The notes below the pieces were generated by a model. The model worked only from the letters and a program-made list of their open reading frames with translations, searched no databases and was not told the origin of the DNA. Of a DNA stretch of 64,000 nucleotides, positions 57,616 through 64,000 are shown one piece after another. The DNA lies in assembly GCF_000002985.6 (NCBI RefSeq), contig NC_003282.8:620001-684000 (forward strand). Reading direction: 5' to 3'. This DNA is from Caenorhabditis elegans (taxonomy: Eukaryota > Nematoda > Chromadorea > Rhabditida > Rhabditidae). Position numbers and translations under genes: made by a program. The number at the start of each line of letters is the position of its first letter. Position 1 is the stretch's first letter.

Positions 57616-59171
57616 ATGGCCGAGACCTCAAACGCCTCAGCAGAGCCCGAGCTCATTTATTTTGAGGTGACAAGTAACGAAGAACGTTTTGTGCATATGG
57701 TATTCCAAATGGCCAGCAACACCACAAATCAATTCCTTATTTTTGTAAAAGACGATGAGACCTGTTTTCGTGCTCAACGTGCACTTTATTCATCCGGTGA
57801 GATGACGCAGTGCTTTCTGAAGAATATGAATAAAGATGCCTTCAAAAAAAGGAAACAGGAATTGAAAAATGGAACGGCTAAAGTTTGGATTGCTGATAGA
57901 TCTGTTATTGGAAAATTGGTGGATTGTTTTTCGAAAGAGCTGACCGTGTTTTTGTATGATGGAATTTCGAATGATTTTCCAAAACAGTAAGTTGTAATTT
58001 TTTAAGGTTTTGGATAGGTAGGTCGTTAGGCGTACGTGCGTACCTGCCTGCCTACAAAGGTTTATGTTCTGACGGTAGGCGTCCACAGGACAGACGAAAG
58101 ATGTTTTGAAGGCAGGTAGGTAGATATAAAGTGCATTACTAAGTAGGTGTAGGCACATGGCAAGCGAAGATTGCCTTGCGAGTAGACGGGTAGGCTAATT
58201 CGTTATTAAGTGTAGGCGCCAGGCAAGTGTAGGCACTCTCTCTCTCTGAGACAAATGCGTAGGCATTCTGTACCTTCTTGTAAAGCTTACCCTAAACATT
58301 TACTTTTTGCAGAGCCGTCGGTAAATGTCATTCTGTGATATCTCTCAAGCAAAGTAGGCATACTGCTGTTAACACCTCGGACGGATTATTTGAGCAAGTT
58401 TTTCACATTTGCCAACTGTACAATGCGACTTTCACATCACCGATCAAGGATTGGATGGCCAGCTCAAAAGTAGGTTTTAACCTTGTTTTTGAAGGTTCTG
58501 CCTGCCTAATAGGCACGTAGATAATAGGCCAGGAATAAGGAAGGTATGTAGGCAGGCATGTAGGCAGGTACGTAGGCAGGTATGTAGGCAAACAGTCAGA
58601 CACGAGGCAGGCACATAGACAGGCAAGCAAATGAGAAGGCATACAATGGGTATGTTGGAAAACACGTAGGCAGTAAACAGGTACGTAGGTGTTCAATCAG
58701 GCAGATAAGAATGAATTAGGTACAAGGTAAGCAGGTAGACAGGCATGCAAGCACACATACAGCAAAATGAAAACCGGGCAGGCAAGAAGGTAGTCCAGAC
58801 ACGTTTCCAACATTTTTTAATTGCAGAATGGTGACCTTCCTGAAAACGCAGATACCATGAAGCTCGTCATTGCTCGTCCATCGGAGCTCCTAAACTCTGC
58901 GAGCACATTACGATCGTTTAACGACATTGTTGCAAAAGATCCGCGGATTCTGAATCTAATGGAAGCTTTCAAAGTTATCGAGAATAAAGCTAGAATTGAC
59001 AAAGATGACAATTCAAGAGGAATGCTGTACCTTTGTGTTAAAATGAGATCTGAATTGGATGGACAGTATGTCACGAAAAACAAGGCCGATCAGTTTTATC
59101 GGGTGGAATTTAATACGTTGAAGAATATGAAAAACAAAAGCGAATTCCTTCGAAAAATGTGTCCGTCTTAA
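57616..59171 (+). CDS. unknown protein with a decayed helicase-C-like domain
   Basis: Three exons, 57616-57986, 58313-58469 and 58827-59171, join in frame to 290 aa. ATG is 5 bases after a TTTCCAG acceptor. Residues 1-140 follow the order of the second RecA domain of DEAD-box helicases: LIYFEVTSNEERFVHMVFQM, then QFLIFVKDDETCFRAQRAL (like motif IV), FKKRKQELKNGTAKVWIADR (like the R-x-x-L-x-x-F-x-x-G...VLVATD block), TVFLYDGISNDFPKQ and KCHSVISLK. The arginines and motif VI (HRIGRTGR) needed for ATP use are missing, and no first RecA domain or DEAD box is present. Residues 190-290 are helical and charged, with no known family. Function is unknown; loss of helicase activity is inferred. AATAAA poly(A) signals are near 59207-59216. 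Intron 2 is packed with GTAGGCA repeats. Confidence 0.75.
58490..58770. repeat. GTAGGCA repeat cluster inside a gene intron
   Basis: About ten units of GGTATGTAGGCAGGCATGTAGGC type fill most of intron 2 of the helicase-C-like gene. A smaller cluster lies in its intron 1 (58015-58260). Confidence 0.75.
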
Positions 59172-60424
59172 TTGTATGCAAATTTATGAAAGTTAGATTT
59201 TTCGATAATAAATAAACTTTTATTGAAAAATTCTGAAAAATTGATGAAAATTCCGCAGCACCGAAAGTTTGAAATTACCGTACTCTCATTTGACAATAAA
59301 TTTGTCGCGTCAAGACCATAGGTACCGTATTTTTGGTGCAAAATCCGCCTGGGTAATAATTTTGGTATGTTCAATTTAAAATAAATGTCAATTATGATTT
59401 TAAAAATTATTTATTCTGAAAATTTTTTTGGCGGGAAATTTTCGAGTTCAAAATATTATATAATTATTCGGTAAGGACTAAATGTATTTTCAAAAATTGA
59501 AAATTAAATTAAAATTAAATTCTAAAAATTGTTCCAAGAAATTGAAATTCAATTTAAATTTTTTTGAAAATAATTTTCTCTGCGTTTTGGTGAGAAATTA
59601 AAATTTTAATGTTTCAATAATTATGGTGGTAAACTCAGATTGTAGCTTTAAAATACATTTTGGCGGAAAATTCCAATTTTTTAATAAAAATGCTGAAAAA
59701 AATATATAGGCAGGCACGTAGGTAGGTAGACATGTGTCATCACCGTTGGTCTCAAAATGTGACTGCCTACTTCTGTGCTCCACCAATTTCATACATTTTT
59801 CGCTGTTGTTGTGTTGTTCTATAGTTTTTTTTCCCGCAAAACAATACACATTACTTTTCATGTCAGAGCAAAAGCCACATGATGTACATATGAAATCCAA
59901 GGAAAAGTCACAAATAAAAAACCAAAGAAAACGTAAAGCCAGGCGGTGATTGTAAAAGGCCATCTGGTGAATGAGGAGGAGCACACACACACACCTATCA
60001 TAAACACATCATCATCAAAAGTTGGCGGAGCAGCGGAGCAGACGAAGGGTGTTCACACATTGTTGTGTTATGCGGTGTTCTTTTTTGTCTTGTTTACGAT
60101 GATTGGTCGAGCAGAAGCTTTTTTACTTGAGTATAAACTTTTTGCAACTGTGCTCTACAATAGCCCCAGTTTTTTTTTTGGATTTTCAAGGTTTTTCATC
60201 CAATGTTCTTGTATTTTTGAGCTTTTAGAACACAGTTTTTATTAAGTGAACTGGTGACTAAAATGGCTAGAAAACATATTACAACAAAATGATTTTTTTC
60301 CTGAAAATTATGGAGTTCATGCTTTCCAGTATAATGTTTCTAACTTCAAAATTTCCCATAACTAATCATAGAAAACAGACAAAAAATTTTGCTCAGTTTG
60401 GAGGCCCTTTGAAAGTTACAAAAA

Positions 60425-60805
60425 TCAGGTGCCGGTTTACCGATTCGCCGAAAATGTTGATTTCCGGAAATTTGCCGATTTGCCCTTGCCGAACATCAAT
60501 TTGCCGGAAGTTTTTAGAGAGATTTTTTAAAAGACGGAACCACTTACCCTGTGCCTCTTGAAATGTTTTCCTATCTTTTCTAGATATGTTGACAGAATTT
60601 GCTTACTTTTCTAAAGAGATGTAGGAACATTCATAGGATACACACAATTTTGCCGATTCTGAAATTTCCAAAAAGAAAGTGCAAAACCCAAATTTGCCAA
60701 AAATTGTTGGCAATTGCCGTTTTTCCGGCAAATTCGGACAATCGGCAATTGCCGGAAGTTTTCAATCCCGACAATTTACCGATTTGCCGATTTGCCGGAA
60801 AACAC
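60425..60805 (+). repeat. GCCG-type repeat with conserved core
   Basis: Units CCGATTTGCCGGAAAAC and GGCAATTGCCGGAAG flank the core AGATGTAGGAACATTCATAGG at about 60618, as in copies at 5436 and 42385. Confidence 0.8.
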
Positions 60806-61483
60806 AGTAAAAAAAAATCTAAACACTCATCCCTTACCACCAATTATCACTCCCAGACTTCCCGAAAAAGGGTCAAAGGAAATTATGCAAGTGGCGGTGC
60901 CCTGTCGATGGGCACTTGATTAGAGATGGGCGAACACTTTCTGCCGAGAGAGCACTGTTTGCTCAATAACTATCAAATATCAGCAAGCACACCTCCAGTT
61001 AATCATGGTCAGCGGTGTGTCCCGCCAAATGTTTGCTCGCCCTGCAAAAAAAAGGTCATTTGCCATTTTCCGGTTGGAGCAGATTTCTTTGCACTTTAAG
61101 TTTTTTTTTTCTGAGTGTGATTTTGTATTCTGGAATTGTCATTTTCAGGTTTCATTAAAATTCTAATTTAAAATGTAGATTAACTAAATTTCAAATGTAA
61201 CCCAAAAAACTAGAAACTTTCTAGCATGATTTTTGAGGGGTTACAGAAGCTTCGAAAGTACGCAATCACAGTACCAGGCATTATATTTCACGACACTGAA
61301 AGCTGAAATTTTGAGAATTTTTGGTTCGGCTTGACTTTTACCTAAAAGGAAAATTTTCCGCGAGGTAAAAGCACTTGGAGCCTTCTACTCTCTATGTCTA
61401 ATTTCTCTATAACTTTCACTCCATTAGCATAACTGTCAATTGTTGTCGAAACCACCCAACATAACAACCTTATTGGTGCCAGT

Positions 61484-61535
61484 CGGGGGGAGTAGTGGGA
61501 TCAATTAACCGACGGGGGCCGACGGGGGGAGCCGA
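61484..61535 (+). other. G-run cluster
   Basis: Four G runs (GGGGGG, GGG, GGGGG, GGGGGG) within about 50 bases around GGGCCGACGGGGGGAGCC, embedded in AT-rich DNA. It could form a G-quadruplex with one long loop. Confidence 0.5.
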
Positions 61536-61889
61536 TAATTGTCCCTTCAATGAGAGTTGTAGTAGTTGTTAGATGAGGGGAGGAGGACACTACTTCAACA
61601 CATTATTCGCCGTTCCGATTGTTTATTCAGACAGGTCCCTTTCGATATGCATTTTCATTGTTCTGGAGGGCTTGATTTCCTATCGTATAATTTTTTCTGA
61701 TTGGGTTTTCATGGAGTTTTAGTGCTCCAAAAGTAGTTTTTTTGTAGAGTGTTAAATATTTGGGGGGAGGGTCGGGGCTTATGTTAGGGATTTTTGGAAA
61801 ATCATTCTGGATTTTATTTTCGGAATCATTCTGGAATTTATTTAACTACAGAGTTTTCAGGAACTGAACAAAAAAATCATGTTTCAATT

Positions 61890-62210
61890 TGATTTACGAG
61901 ATTCAGTGTAGATTTACGAGATATGCGTCCAAATTTACCACATACGTTCGATTTAGTGTAGATTTACGCGATTTTGGGTTTATTTACAAGATATTGTGTA
62001 GATTTACGAATATACATAGGTGTAGATTTACATGGATATTATGTAGATTTACGTAGTTTTGTGTACTTTTTTAAAAGATTTTTTGTAGATTTACAAGGTT
62101 TATTGTAGATTTACCTGAGCTCACCATCAGAAATATTTACAAAGTTCTGCGTTTACCGAAGTGATTGTATATTTTCGAGGATATTTGTAGATTTACGGTA
62201 TGGTTTTTTT
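61890..62210 (+). repeat. TGTAGATTTACG array 1
   Basis: About ten degenerate units of GTGTAGATTTACGAGAT spaced 15-40 bases apart, all on the plus strand. Confidence 0.8.
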
Positions 62211-62639
62211 CGTAGTCTAGTGGCAAATATACATTATTTCCAGGACACCTATTCTCATAACCTACTTGATTCTTTTTTCAATGTTTTCCAATCAAGCGAA
62301 TCACCGGATCAGATAATTCCAGTTGATCCGGAACCTTTTCCGCCACCGCCCGTCGGATAATCTCTCTTCAACAGCTTGTCACTTTCTTTTCGGATTGTCT
62401 CATCGTTTTTGTTGTTTTTTTTTTTGCGCGCACATCTTTATTGTTTCATAAATCCACCAATTGGTTCTCTGCTGGACGCTGTGATAGAGTGTGTGTGAGA
62501 TTTGAAGAGATGCAGAGAGAGAGTCAAGAGGGGCGTAGATATATTCCCGAGAATAATGTGTGTTGAATTGAGATTAGTGAAAACAAAATATGCAGAAGAA
62601 ATCGAAATATGCATAGAATATTATTCAAATGTTCATGTT

Positions 62640-62900
62640 TTGTGTAGATTTACGTCAGTTTAGTGTAGATTTACAAAGCTTGATGTAGATTTACAAGTTG
62701 ACCAACAGAATTTTGTGTAGATTTATAAATTTTTATGTGTATTTACGTGGTCTTTTGAATAGGTTTTTGAATTTTTTTTGTAGTTTTCATTGTCGATTAC
62801 AAGGGTTTGTGTAGATTTACGAGATTTCTGTTTATTATTACGATATTTTTGTAGATATACGTGTGTTCATGTAAATTTGCTAGATTTTTAGTAGATTTTA
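62640..62900 (+). repeat. TGTAGATTTACG array 2
   Basis: The same unit and strand as array 1; several copies (TGTGTAGATTTACGTCAG, TGATGTAGATTTACAAG) with decay toward the right. Confidence 0.8.
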
Positions 62901-63062
62901 GGGCCTTCTTGCATATTTAAGGAGTTTGAATTTTGTGTACTCCCTTATACTGCCAGCCGTCTCCTCATTGTGCTTGTTCAGCTGCCTGCCACTTTCGCCT
63001 CTCGCTATCTCTTTCATTTCTCTCCTTTTTTTTAATGGCACCGATTACACTGCATTCCCGTG

Positions 63063-63134
63063 TCCTCGGTAGTATAGTGGTGAGTATCCGCGTCTGTCAC
63101 ATGCGAGACCCGGGTTCAATTCCCGGCCGGGGAG
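63063..63134 (+). tRNA. tRNA-Asp (anticodon GTC)
   Basis: Full cloverleaf of 72 bases. Acceptor TCCTCGG pairs with CCGGGGA (one G-T pair), with discriminator G. The D arm has TAGTATAGTGG. The anticodon arm is CGCGT-CTGTCAC-ATGCG with GTC. The T arm is CCGGGTTCAATTCCCGG. A T run (63139-63144, TTTTTT) follows as the terminator. Confidence 0.97.
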
Positions 63135-64000
63135 AACCTTTTTTGCACAATTCTATCAACAGGTTGCCCAGCTGGGATATGTGACCTGAATCCCATGAAG
63201 CTTCACAGCGTCAGTTGGACAAAACTTTCACCTACTTCCGTGTAACCGTCACTTTCGATTCTGTGCCCTTTTGATTCTCCAGTATGTTTGCGTCTCTCAG
63301 GCGGCGGCCTGCTATTATCGTCGGCTGGCCGCTGCTGGTCATTTAGTGTCCGGCATGTTTGCTTACCGCCGAAACGATAGATATATGTCTACTGTTTTCC
63401 CGTTTTGGGGTGGTAGGTAGAAGCCAAACCACTTACCTGGTATGTCATTAAACCATGAATATAGGAGTTAAAAACAAATTTTTTGGTGTTTTGTGTAGAT
63501 TTACTGAGCTGTGTTGTTATATACGAGATTTTGTGTGGATTTACGTGGCGCCTTGTAGATATACGAAGTGTTAATGTAGATGCTACCAATTTTGTATATT
63601 TACAGAATTTCTGAAGGTTTATGACGGTTGTGTAGATTCAGGTGGTTTCTTGCAGGTTTACCATTTTTTATATATATCTAAAAATTTTCATTTAGACGTA
63701 CTGAGTTTTGTGTAGATTTACGAGGATTTTTAAAATTTGAAGTTCCAAATTTTTTTTTTTTGGAAATTTTGAAGTCAAAAAAAAATTTTAATCCAAACTC
63801 TACAAACAATTAGAACGCCCGTTTCTCTCCATTTCGAATAACTCATGCTAGTCGTTTGTAACCCCATAACATGTTTAAACCGACGATGCGCCTACCCTCC
63901 TCACCGCCCTTCCGACTGCTGGTGTCCATTAATTAACCTGCCGGAACGAATGCAACTTTAAACTTTTCCTGTCCAAGTTCCGTTTCACTTTGCATACATC
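63135..64000. other. right-edge intergenic
   Basis: A GC-rich patch (63295-63360, GGCGGCGGCCTGC...CGGCTGGCCGCTGCTGG) of unknown role, then TGTAGATTTACG-type repeats (63485-63725) and AT-rich DNA. No gene is supported. Confidence 0.5.
63485..63725 (+). repeat. TGTAGATTTACG array 3
   Basis: Degenerate plus-strand units (TTGTGTAGATTTACTGAG, TTGTGTGGATTTACGTGG) continue arrays 1 and 2 beyond the tRNA-Asp gene. Confidence 0.75.

Larger units (their letters stand above)
59172..63062. other. 3.9-kb intergenic, repeat-rich
   Basis: Contains the 3' UTR of the preceding gene, a GCCG-type repeat (60425-60805), a G-rich segment (61484-61535) and TGTAGATTTACG arrays (61890-62210, 62640-62900). No protein gene is supported. 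Confidence 0.55.

Overview
The window looks like Caenorhabditis elegans nuclear DNA. The evidence is AT-rich sequence, short introns ending TTTTCAG, acceptor sites only 0-5 bases before several start codons (as for spliced-leader trans-splicing), TTAGGC-type telomere-like repeats, and a nematode-type U2 snRNA. From memory, the block rpl-15 / BolA-like / GHITM-like corresponds to cosmid K11H12 on chromosome IV; this was not searched.

Left part (0-29.6 kb): the 3' end of a von Willebrand A-domain gene with a tRNA-Val(CAC) in its last intron; a U2 snRNA gene on the minus strand; a nine-exon nuclear hormone receptor whose introns carry two foldback elements and a cluster of heat-shock-element-like repeats; then about 15.8 kb with no gene I can support, rich in GTAGGCA-type, TTAGGC-type and GCCG-type repeats.

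Central island (29.6-38.5 kb): a MAP-kinase-like pseudokinase on the plus strand; a minus-strand gene pair, rpl-15 then a BolA-like gene, spaced like an operon, with two related H/ACA snoRNA candidates in the rpl-15 introns; and a plus-strand GHITM/TMBIM mitochondrial membrane protein gene whose last intron contains the selenocysteine tRNA gene with its own TATA box. The GTAGGCA repeat, common elsewhere, is not seen here.

Right part (38.5-64 kb): about 7 kb of repeats; two tandem Ly6/quiver-like GPI-protein genes; three tandem minus-strand CUB-like (DUF141) secreted-protein genes, the middle one with a -1 frameshift, all with the same TTGCTTATC motif (GATA-factor site) 46-65 bases before the start codon; a 60-aa secreted peptide gene with a clear TATA box; a 290-aa protein whose first half resembles a decayed helicase C-terminal domain; then repeats made of a TGTAGATTTACG unit, and a tRNA-Asp(GTC).

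The genes do not form one pathway. The island holds broadly used functions (ribosome, Fe-S/BolA, mitochondrial membrane, selenocysteine tRNA, snoRNAs). The flanks hold fast-evolving nematode families (nuclear receptor, Ly6, CUB-like, small peptide) among repeats, as is typical of a C. elegans autosome arm. Gene models were built by hand from splice signals and reading-frame continuity; each intact model closes in frame from ATG to stop.
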